Shown: positions 58,292 to 64,000 of the stretch, in pieces | How the letters are laid out: each line of letters starts with the position of its first letter | Numbering within the stretch: position 1 is the first letter of the stretch | Assembly (NCBI RefSeq): GCF_000231055.2 | Contig: NZ_CM001466.1 | Span: 3,015,608 to 3,079,607, forward strand | Direction of reading: 5' to 3' | DNA length: 64,000 nucleotides | Source: Saccharomonospora azurea NA-128 | GTDB taxonomy: Bacteria > Actinomycetota > Actinomycetes > Mycobacteriales > Pseudonocardiaceae | Notes under the pieces: generated by a model | Database searches by the model: none | Told to the model about the DNA's origin: nothing | What the model saw: only the letters and a program-made list of their open reading frames with translations | Program-made: the position numbers and the translations under genes

Positions 58292-59179
58292 GTGGGCAAG
58301 GGCGCACGCAGGAAGGGACCGGGCAAGGGACCGAAGACCGGGAAGCGGAAGGTCCGCGACGTCTTCGTGGCGCGGCCGTTCGAGGGGCTCGCGGCGGAGC
58401 CGGAGCTCATCGCGCTGCGCGAGTTCGTCCCCTCCGCCACGGCGCCGCTGCCCCTGAAGGACGCCGGCGACCGCACGGTCACCCTGGCGTCCGTCCTGCC
58501 GGTGGCGGCGGCGGCGATGGTGCGCGGCGAGACCGGCGAGATCCTGCTCGGCATGCAGGTGCAGACGCGGTCGTCCGACGTCAGCCGCGATCTTGGACGC
58601 GCGCTGCGCTGGGCGTTGGACGCCGAACCGGGCCAGGTGCTCTCGGTGCCGGACACCACGAGCGAACCCCAGCCGGGCGAACGCCTGCAGGACCTGCTCG
58701 ACCCCGACGCCGAGCTGGAGGTCGAGCTGCACTCCGACTTCGGCTGGTGGCTGCAGGACGACGCGCAGGCCACCGGTGAGGTCGCGATGTCGCTGGAGCG
58801 CGCCAACGCGGCGATCATGCCCACCGAGCGGGTGCGCCAGGGCGCGTACTGGACGTTGACGGGGGAGAAGGCCCACCTGCGGTGGGTGTGGCCCGCCGAC
58901 GAGAACAAGCTGCTCCAGGCCCTGGCCCGGCTGTCGGCCGCGGGCGAGTTGTCGCTCGGCGAGGGCTCGCGCTACGCGGGTTCCTTCCGCGCTCACGGTC
59001 TGCTCGTGCCGGTGTGGGACCTCGATGCCGAGGCACACGCCCGGGAGTGGAGCGAGCCGGCCGAGCAACTCGGGGCGCGGCTCGACGCGGCGCTCAAGTC
59101 GTTGGACGACGAGCCGTTGAACGCCGCCGAGCGCCGGGCTCGCGACGGGCTGATCGGCCGCCAGCTCACGCTGCGCTGA
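58292..59179 (+). CDS. DUF5926-family protein
   Basis: 295 residues. A basic N-terminus (MGKGARRKGPGKGPKTGKRKVRDVFVARPFEGL) leads to a soluble alpha/beta body: ELIALREFVPSATAPLPL, LGMQVQTRSSDVSRDLGRALRWAL, LELHSDFGWWL-type strand, and RVRQGAYWTLTGEKAHLRWVWPADENKLLQALARL. I recall this as DUF5926, widespread in actinobacteria and without known function. GTG 58292 has GGAGGG upstream. The DUF952 gene follows within 10 bases. Confidence 0.87.
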   Translation: MGKGARRKGPGKGPKTGKRKVRDVFVARPFEGLAAEPELIALREFVPSATAPLPLKDAGDRTVTLASVLPVAAAAMVRGETGEILLGMQVQTRSSDVSRDLGRALRWALDAEPGQVLSVPDTTSEPQPGERLQDLLDPDAELEVELHSDFGWWLQDDAQATGEVAMSLERANAAIMPTERVRQGAYWTLTGEKAHLRWVWPADENKLLQALARLSAAGELSLGEGSRYAGSFRAHGLLVPVWDLDAEAHAREWSEPAEQLGARLDAALKSLDDEPLNAAERRARDGLIGRQLTLR

Positions 59180-59188
59180 GCCCGTCCG

Positions 59189-59542
59189 ATGCTGCTGCAC
59201 TTCTGCCCCGCCGCCGACTGGGAGGCCGTGCCCGACGGCGGTGAGTACCGCACCGCATCGCTCGACGAGGCGGGGTTCGTGCACTGCTCCGAGTACGGCA
59301 CGGTGCACCTGCCCGCCAACGCCCTGGCGGAAGGCCGGACCGACCTCGTGCTGCTCCGGATCGATCCCGGCCGGCTCGACGTTCCCGTGCGGTGGGAGCC
59401 CGGGGACCCGGCCGACCCGGCCGGTGTGTGGTTCCCCCACGTGTACGGCGCCATCCCGTCGACGGCCGTGATCTCGGCGGAGCCCTACCTGCCCGGCCCC
59501 GACGGGCGGTTCGCACCACCTCGTCCCACTTTCGGAGGGTGA
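59189..59542 (+). CDS. DUF952-family protein
   Basis: 117 residues. LLHFCPAADWEAVPDGGEY, SLDEAGFVHCSEYGTVHLPANAL, LVLLRIDPGRLDVPVRWE and FPHVYGAIPSTAVISAEPYLP form the compact DUF952 fold, which resembles an ADP-ribosyl-processing-type fold; function uncertain. ATG 59189. It is 9 bases after DUF5926, probably the same transcript. The following 177 bases (59543-59719) are the sigma-gene promoter region. Confidence 0.88.
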   Translation: MLLHFCPAADWEAVPDGGEYRTASLDEAGFVHCSEYGTVHLPANALAEGRTDLVLLRIDPGRLDVPVRWEPGDPADPAGVWFPHVYGAIPSTAVISAEPYLPGPDGRFAPPRPTFGG

Positions 59543-59719
59543 CGCCCACAGGTCCAGGCAACCTCTCGACTCCCTCACGCGTGACCACGTCAGCCTCGAC
59601 TTCGGAAGGCGCAGACGAGTCCGCGTGAGGGAGGGATTACGGTGACTGCGTTCATATCCGCTGTGCCCACCACTCCCCACGACGGTCGGTTGACGGGCAT
59701 CGCCGGCCATAGGAAGGAC

Positions 59720-60235
59720 ATGGCCGTGTCTGGCGACCTCACGGACTTCTCCGAGTTCGTCGAGGACAGCCTGCCCGGATTGTTGCGCTACGGGCACGCG
59801 CTGACGGGAAACCCGCACGACGCGGCCGACCTCGTGCAGTCGGTGCTGGAGAAGATCGGATCTCGCTGGAGTTCGGTCCTGCGCAAGGCGGGCGACCCGC
59901 TGGCCTACATCCGCAGGTCGATGACCAACGCCCACATCAGCCGGTGGCGGCGGTTGCGCCGGGAGAGCCTCGTGGCCGAGGTTCCCGACTCCGGGTCGAT
60001 CGTGCACGCGGACCCGTTCGAGCACGAACCGCTCTGGTCGGCACTGCGCGAGCTGCCTCCGCGCCAGCGAGCCGTGATCGTGCTGCGCTACTACGAGAAC
60101 CTCAGCGAGGCCGAGATCGCCGCGTCGCTGGGGATCAGTCAGGGCACCGTGAAGAGCCAGGCGAGCAAGGCCTTGAACTCGCTTCGGAGCAAGCTGCGCC
60201 ACGCCGAGGGCAGCGAAGGGAGGGACGTGCTGTGA
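59720..60235 (+). CDS. SigE-family ECF RNA polymerase sigma factor
   Basis: About 171 residues. Region 2 is FVEDSLPGLLRYGHALTGNPHDAADLVQSVLEKI and region 4 LPPRQRAVIVLRYYENLSEAEIAASLGISQGTVKSQASKAL, typical of the short SigE-family sigmas. ATG 59720 follows AGGAAGGA and gives the normal family length; the frame is open to 59642, but those residues are not expected. Its TGA overlaps the start of the membrane partner. Confidence 0.92.
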   Translation: MAVSGDLTDFSEFVEDSLPGLLRYGHALTGNPHDAADLVQSVLEKIGSRWSSVLRKAGDPLAYIRRSMTNAHISRWRRLRRESLVAEVPDSGSIVHADPFEHEPLWSALRELPPRQRAVIVLRYYENLSEAEIAASLGISQGTVKSQASKALNSLRSKLRHAEGSEGRDVL

Positions 60236-61074
60236 GCACTTCCGGTCCGAACGGCACGGGCGACGACCTCGACGCACGGTTGCAGGCACTGTTCGCCGAC
60301 CCCCGACTCGACGTCGTCCCCACTCCCCGCGTGGGCGAGCGGATCGTGGCGGGTGCGCGGCGGCGGCGCAGCCGCAGGGTCGCGCTCACCGGGAGCGGCA
60401 CGACGCTCGCCGTGGTGGCCGCCGCGGTGGCCATCGTGGCGTCGGGCTCGCACTCGGACGAGAAGTCGAACCAGATGACCGTCGCGGCCTCACTGCCCCA
60501 GGCGCCGCCCGTCGACGGCTCGACGCTCGGGACGCTGCAGGACAACGAACACGCCGATCCCTCGGCGCTCCCCGAATCGCACCAGACCGGTACGCCGTCG
60601 TCGCCGTCGGGCGGTGGCGCCAGTTCGGAGCCGGGGGGATCGCCCCAGCCGAGCACGCCCGTCGAGAGCGGCAGGATCCTGATCGCCGATGCGGTGCTCG
60701 CCACGGACGGGTACCGGGAACTGAAGCTCGGTATGTCCTACAGCGACGCCCTGGCGACGAACCTGCTCGTCGTTTCCGGCGAGAGCCCGCCGCAGGTGTG
60801 CGCCGACTACGCGCTCGCGGAGGGCGACTCCTCGGTGCGTGCGGTGACGATCTCGCGCGAGTACGGCGTCGTCGGCTTCACCGCCGGCAACGCGGTGACC
60901 CCCGAGGGCGCGGGCGTCGGAACACCGGTCGACGAGCTGGAGAACCTCTACCCGGAGGGTCGTGCGGTCGACGGCGCCTACGTCGTGGACACCGGAACCG
61001 GTGTGTACGAGTTCACCGCCGCGGACGGCGTGGTCGACGCACTGGAGTTGAGGGCCTCCAGCTCCGACTGCTGA
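60232..61074 (+). CDS. Single-pass membrane protein coupled to the SigE-family sigma (anti-sigma-like)
   Basis: 280 residues. The cytoplasmic part (~1-50) ends RIVAGARRRRSRRVALTGSG and precedes one helix (TTLAVVAAAVAIVASGS). The outer part has a Ser/Gly/Pro linker and a ~110-residue domain (ILIADAVLATDGYRELKLGMSYSDALAT ... YEFTAADGVVDALELRASSSDC). Coupled to the sigma gene by a 4-base overlap (GTGA), it is probably a regulator of that sigma factor, but lacks the zinc motif of classical anti-sigmas. Confidence 0.82.
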   Translation: MSTSGPNGTGDDLDARLQALFADPRLDVVPTPRVGERIVAGARRRRSRRVALTGSGTTLAVVAAAVAIVASGSHSDEKSNQMTVAASLPQAPPVDGSTLGTLQDNEHADPSALPESHQTGTPSSPSGGGASSEPGGSPQPSTPVESGRILIADAVLATDGYRELKLGMSYSDALATNLLVVSGESPPQVCADYALAEGDSSVRAVTISREYGVVGFTAGNAVTPEGAGVGTPVDELENLYPEGRAVDGAYVVDTGTGVYEFTAADGVVDALELRASSSDC

Positions 61075-61163
61075 GCCGGCTCACTGCTGCCGGGAAACCG
61101 GTGGCCGCCGCGCGCACCCGAGCGTTAGGCTTTCGTGCCGTGGGAACTTTGTGCAGCGCGCCG

Positions 61164-61205
61164 ATGACGGCGCTGAACTTCTGGATTCGTGACCGCCGCG
61201 CCTGA
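61164..61205 (+). CDS. Possible 13-residue leader peptide upstream of erm
   Basis: ATG to TGA, 14 codons, MTALNFWIRDRRA. It lies ~130 bases before the methyltransferase start. No strong ribosome site is seen before it, so translation is unproven. A hairpin formed by its TGA region (GACGGCGCG at 61204-61212) would be disrupted by a ribosome stalled near the stop. This layout resembles macrolide-induced erm attenuators. Confidence 0.4.
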   Translation: MTALNFWIRDRRA

Positions 61206-61310
61206 CGGCGCGTTCTTCGCTGGTCACCGCTTTTCCGCGCGCCGTCGCCCGGGCTGTCCACGCACCCCGGACGCGCGTCGTTTCCTCGTACCCGACCCAC
61301 GCCGGGGTGC
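61204..61310 (+). promoter_or_regulatory. Two stem-loops in the erm leader (candidate attenuator)
   Basis: Stem 1: GACGGCGCG (61204-61212) with CGCGCCGTC (61238-61246). Stem 2: GCACCCCGG (61262-61270) with CCGGGGTGC (61302-61310). Both are perfect 9-bp pairings. Stem 2 ends 16 bases before the TTGGAG ribosome site of erm. Together with the short ORF they could act as a translation- or transcription-attenuation switch. Inference from sequence symmetry only. Confidence 0.5.
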
Positions 61311-61338
61311 TCCCTGTCTCTTGCCTTGGAGCGCTCAC

Positions 61339-62217
61339 ATGTCACACCGTTCCCGCCACGGCGGACGTCACGAACTCGGACAGAACTTCCTCGTCCACCG
61401 ACCGACCATCGACCGCATCGTCACGCTCGTCGCCTCGACGGCCGGACCGATCCTCGAGATCGGCGCCGGCGACGGTGCTCTCACCCGGCCCCTCACCGGG
61501 CTCGGACGCAGTGTCACCGCGATCGAGATCGACGAGCACCGCGTCCGCATGCTGCGCCGACGGGTTCCCCGCGCCACGGTGGTGCAGGGGGACGCGGTCA
61601 CCGAGCTCACCGCACTCACGCGGTCGTTGGATCGCCCCGTCGTGGTCGGAAACCTGCCCTACCACCTCACCACCCCGATCCTGCGCCGCCTTCTCACCGA
61701 GCGGCGGTGGCAGCACGCCGTCCTGCTCACCCAGTGGGAGGTCGCGCGCAAGCGCGCCGGAGTCGGAGGAAGCACGATGCTCACCGCGCAGACCACGCCG
61801 TGGTTCGTCTTCGAGCTGCACGGCCGCGTGCCCGCCCACGGCTTCCGGCCGGTACCGAGCGTCGACGGTGGCCTGCTCTCGATCACCAGACGCGGCTCGC
61901 CCCTCGTCGATCCGGCGCACCGGCGTCGTTACGAGGCGTTCGTCCGGGCCCTGTTCACAGGGCGTGGGCGGGGGCTGGAGTCGATCGTGGCGACGTGGAC
62001 GGGATGGAGCAGGTCCACGGCGCGGCGCGCGCTCGACCGGGCGCGGATCAGGTCGGGCAGCCTGCCTCGCGACCTCGACCCACACCAGTGGGCGCAACTG
62101 TGGGAGGTGGTCGGGACGAGGCCGGACAAGGTCGCCGAGCCGGGCCGCTCACGCATCCGCGTCGATGGCGGGACCACCGTCGAAAGGCGGCGACGCTGCC
62201 GACCGAATGATCAATAG
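61339..62217 (+). CDS. erm: 23S rRNA adenine N6-methyltransferase (Erm family)
   Basis: 292 residues. N-terminal basic tail (MSHRSRHGGRHELGQNFLVHRPTIDRI), then SAM motif I ILEIGAGDGALTRPL and the N6-methyladenine motif NLPYHLTTPIL with Asn105. GRVPAHGFRPVPSVDGGLLSITRR matches the C-terminal domain of Erm/KsgA enzymes. The NFLVHRPTIDRIV and the late WTGWSRSTARRAL segment fit Erm rather than KsgA. Erm methylates A2058 and gives macrolide-lincosamide-streptogramin B resistance. ATG 61339 with TTGGAG upstream. No macrolide biosynthesis genes are in the window, so it is intrinsic or inducible resistance here. Confidence 0.92.
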   Translation: MSHRSRHGGRHELGQNFLVHRPTIDRIVTLVASTAGPILEIGAGDGALTRPLTGLGRSVTAIEIDEHRVRMLRRRVPRATVVQGDAVTELTALTRSLDRPVVVGNLPYHLTTPILRRLLTERRWQHAVLLTQWEVARKRAGVGGSTMLTAQTTPWFVFELHGRVPAHGFRPVPSVDGGLLSITRRGSPLVDPAHRRRYEAFVRALFTGRGRGLESIVATWTGWSRSTARRALDRARIRSGSLPRDLDPHQWAQLWEVVGTRPDKVAEPGRSRIRVDGGTTVERRRRCRPNDQ

Positions 62218-62275
62218 AGATCCGACGGACACGTCTCGGCGATGCTCTTCGGGGCACCGCCGAGACGTTCCCGTG

Positions 62276-62824
62276 TCACAGTTTTCCGCCCGCGACGGGA
62301 GGCATGGTCGAATCGGCCTCCTCGCCGACGGGCTCGCGGAAGAGGAACTGCTCCACGTCGAAAACATTGCCCTTCGCCATGTCGATCACGTTGAGCAGTC
62401 GCTTCATCGAGGCGATCTCCTCGACCTGTTCCTTGAGGAACCACTGGACGAACTCCGAGCCCGTGAAGTCGTCCTCGTCGCGGGCCACCTTCGCGAGCTG
62501 CACGAAATCGGCCTGGACCTCCTGCTCCTGAGCGAGCGCGAGCGCGACCGGCTCCCGGATGTCGGCGAAGTCGTTGCGAACCTGCGGTACGTCGGGAATC
62601 TCGACGTGGTGATCGGTGTCGAGAAGGTACTGCACCAACGCCATCGCGTGGTTACGCTCCTCCAGCGCCTGCCGATAGAAGTGGCCGGCCAGCTGCGGCA
62701 GGTCCTTGCCGTCGTACCAGACCGCCACCGCCACGTACTGTTGCGAAGCGTGGAATTCGTTGCGAATCTGCGCTTGGAGCAGTTCGTAGAACTTCGACCG
62801 GGGATTCTTCTTCATGCTGCCCAT
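62276..62824 (-). CDS. Ferritin (iron storage, BfrB/FtnA-like)
   Basis: 182 residues. Four-helix ferritin: FYELLQAQIRNEFHASQQYVAVAVWYDGKDLPQLAGHFYRQALEERNHAMALVQYLL, then EQEVQADFVQLAKVARDEDDF. The Glu/His ferroxidase residues (NEF..., EERNH, EQ) are in place. No heme-binding Met of bacterioferritin is obvious, so non-heme ferritin as in mycobacterial BfrB. ATG 62824; a second ATG at 62815 is possible. The AT-rich upstream region carries IdeR-like boxes. Confidence 0.95.
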   Translation of the reverse strand: MGSMKKNPRSKFYELLQAQIRNEFHASQQYVAVAVWYDGKDLPQLAGHFYRQALEERNHAMALVQYLLDTDHHVEIPDVPQVRNDFADIREPVALALAQEQEVQADFVQLAKVARDEDDFTGSEFVQWFLKEQVEEIASMKRLLNVIDMAKGNVFDVEQFLFREPVGEEADSTMPPVAGGKL

Positions 62825-62897
62825 GGATCAACCATACGCATGAAAGCCGTTCTCGATCCACTTGTCGTCGGTGATCTCAGTCCCAAGTGGGTACAAT

Positions 62898-62960
62898 TTT
62901 ATTAGCCTAGGTTTCGCTCAATAAATGAAGGCTTGGCTAAACATGAAAAGCCTTACCTAA
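62898..62960 (-). promoter_or_regulatory. Three IdeR/DtxR-like boxes in the ferritin promoter
   Basis: Compared with the IdeR consensus TTAGGTTAGGCTAACCTAA I count: 62942-62960 (minus strand TTAGGTAAGGCTTTTCATG, ~12/19 matches), 62927-62945 (GAAGGCTTGGCTAAACATG on plus, ~11/19), and 62898-62916 (CGAAACCTAGGCTAATAAA on minus, ~11/19, with a perfect TAGGCTAA core). They lie 74-136 bases upstream of the ferritin start in locally AT-rich DNA. In Mycobacterium tuberculosis, IdeR activates bfrB from tandem upstream boxes. The first box overlaps the end of arcA. Confidence 0.6.
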
Positions 62961-64000
62961 CCTGCCTCGCCTTCGGTGGAAACGGCGTCGCGCACGATGG
63001 GGCAGGACATGCACCGCGGACCACCGCGACCCGACCCCAGTTCGGAGCCCGCGATGCGCACGACCTCGATGCCCGCCGCCTCCAGGCGTTCGTTGGTTTC
63101 GAGGTTGCGTTCGTAGGCGATCACGACCCCCGGCGCGAGGGCCAGTGTGTTGTTGCCGTCGTCCCACTGTTCGCGCTCGGCCGTCACCGGGTCGAGCCCC
63201 GTGTCGATGACGCGCAGGCGGTCGATACCCATTGCGTCCGCCGCCGCCTCCAGGAACGGTGCGGGTCCGCCCACGCGCACGCCCTTCTCGTCGTCCGGCG
63301 TCAGCGTGTAGGCGATGAGGGAGTCCTGCGCCAGCGGGTACATCACCACCGCGTCCGGGGCGACCATCGTGCACACGGTGTCGAGGTGCATCGTGGCGCG
63401 GTCCTGGGCGATCGGCACGGCCAGCACGGTGTGCGCGAGGTCGTCGGCGAACACCGACCTCGCCAACGACTCCGCGCCGGCGGGGGTGGTGCGCTCGCCC
63501 ACTCCGACGGCCAGCACGCCCGGGGCCAGCTGCAACACGTCGCCGCCCTCGATGGGGGCCGAGTGTGCCCCGTACGCGCGGACGGCGCCACGGAAGCGCG
63601 GGTGGTAGGCGTAGACGAGGTCGACCAGGGCGGTCTCGCGCTTGCGGGCGGGCATCGCGAGTGACGAGATCGCGACCCGGTCGCCGATCCACACCGACGA
63701 GTCGCGCGTGAAGAGCAGGTTCGGCAGCGGGTCCACCGCGAAGTCGTGCGGGTGGTGCATCTTCCGCACGAGCGAGCCGCCCTCCGAGGCGGGGAGTTCC
63801 TCGAACGTCATGCCCGACATGAGGACTTCCGTGAGCGTCTCGGGAGAGGCGGTCGACAGGTGTGAGCGCAGCACGTCGGCGAGCTCGGCGCCCAGCCTTC
63901 GGGAATCGACGGCCGCGTGGACCCCGGCCGCGTGCGCCCTCGGATCCTCCAGCGCGGAACGCAGGACCTCGACGAGGAGCAGGACCTCGACACCGCGGTC
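62957..64000 (-). CDS. arcA: Arginine deiminase (5' end cut by window)
   Basis: C-terminal 347 residues of arginine deiminase; the frame is open through the window end ([19 protein letters not shown]), so the start lies outside. Guanidine-modifying-enzyme signatures are present: [65 protein letters not shown] and the catalytic Cys loop [13 protein letters not shown] at the C-terminus. It converts arginine to citrulline and ammonia. The reader should note the frame is intact. Downstream is the ferritin promoter. Confidence 0.95.
   Translation of the reverse strand, partial: DRGVEVLLLVEVLRSALEDPRAHAAGVHAAVDSRRLGAELADVLRSHLSTASPETLTEVLMSGMTFEELPASEGGSLVRKMHHPHDFAVDPLPNLLFTRDSSVWIGDRVAISSLAMPARKRETALVDLVYAYHPRFRGAVRAYGAHSAPIEGGDVLQLAPGVLAVGVGERTTPAGAESLARSVFADDLAHTVLAVPIAQDRATMHLDTVCTMVAPDAVVMYPLAQDSLIAYTLTPDDEKGVRVGGPAPFLEAAADAMGIDRLRVIDTGLDPVTAEREQWDDGNNTLALAPGVVIAYERNLETNERLEAAGIEVVRIAGSELGSGRGGPRCMSCPIVRDAVSTEGEAG

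Noticed and set aside
57248-60289. A 1013-residue minus-strand frame running beyond the GNAT gene
   Set aside because: Only 57248-57835 has GNAT motifs and a natural start. The rest is opposite CutA, DUF5926, DUF952 and the sigma gene and has random composition.
61339-62217. KsgA (16S rRNA dimethyltransferase) instead of Erm
   Set aside because: The basic His/Arg N-terminal tail, the NFLVHRPTIDRIV segment and the C-terminal pattern fit Erm; KsgA normally sits with other translation-related genes.

Overview
The window is high-GC, densely coded DNA with many GTG starts and very short intergenic gaps, typical of a mycelial actinobacterium. The left edge carries the FhaA-FhaB-PstP signalling block with a neighbouring tRNA-Leu, which in actinobacteria lies near the chromosome origin. 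Together with the protein families present (TM0106-type nuclease, DUF5926, DUF4328, SARP regulator, XRE/TPR regulator, IdeR-like sites), this suggests Pseudonocardiaceae (Saccharomonospora/Amycolatopsis-like). The genus is an inference. Both window edges cut genes: pstP on the left and arcA on the right.

Layout. 1-6 kb: Ser/Thr phosphosignalling genes, tRNA-Leu(CAG), a trans-sulfuration PLP enzyme, a cell-wall-anchored thioester-domain protein and an alpha/beta hydrolase. 6-20 kb: a large SARP regulator, a flavin monooxygenase plus CitE-like lyase pair, an aldonolactone oxidase divergent from a fold-III PLP enzyme, a truncated RibD-like gene facing a TetR gene with two palindromes, and an XRE/TPR regulator with a downstream phosphotransferase. 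20-29 kb: copper genes (CopD, CopC, YcnI, a membrane protein) interleaved with a BCCT carrier, then a four-gene OpuC/ProU-type ABC importer. The two uptake systems point to osmoprotectant use. 29-35 kb: a RecB/RNase H-like nuclease, an SDR, a gamma-glutamyltransferase-like enzyme and small genes.

35-45 kb: a surface-glycan-like locus. It holds an AlgX/AlgJ-like protein, a methyltransferase, a 1082-residue methyltransferase-GT2-GT4 fusion and an acyltransferase-3. Two membrane proteins sharing the same N-terminal WQEELR module bracket the locus. This is the most likely place for an undescribed pathway.

45-61 kb: msrA, tRNA-Gly(GCC), an ECF sigma factor carrying its own zinc-binding and membrane segments, a Fpg/Nei glycosylase, a LytS/LytTR two-component system linked to an SSS-family symporter with an S49 peptidase gene between sensor and regulator, then a rhodanese, P450, CutA and a SigE-family sigma/membrane-partner pair. 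61-64 kb: an Erm 23S rRNA methyltransferase behind a structured leader with a 13-codon ORF, a ferritin with several IdeR-like boxes in its promoter, and arginine deiminase.

All functions are read from motifs and recalled family features; no database search was possible.
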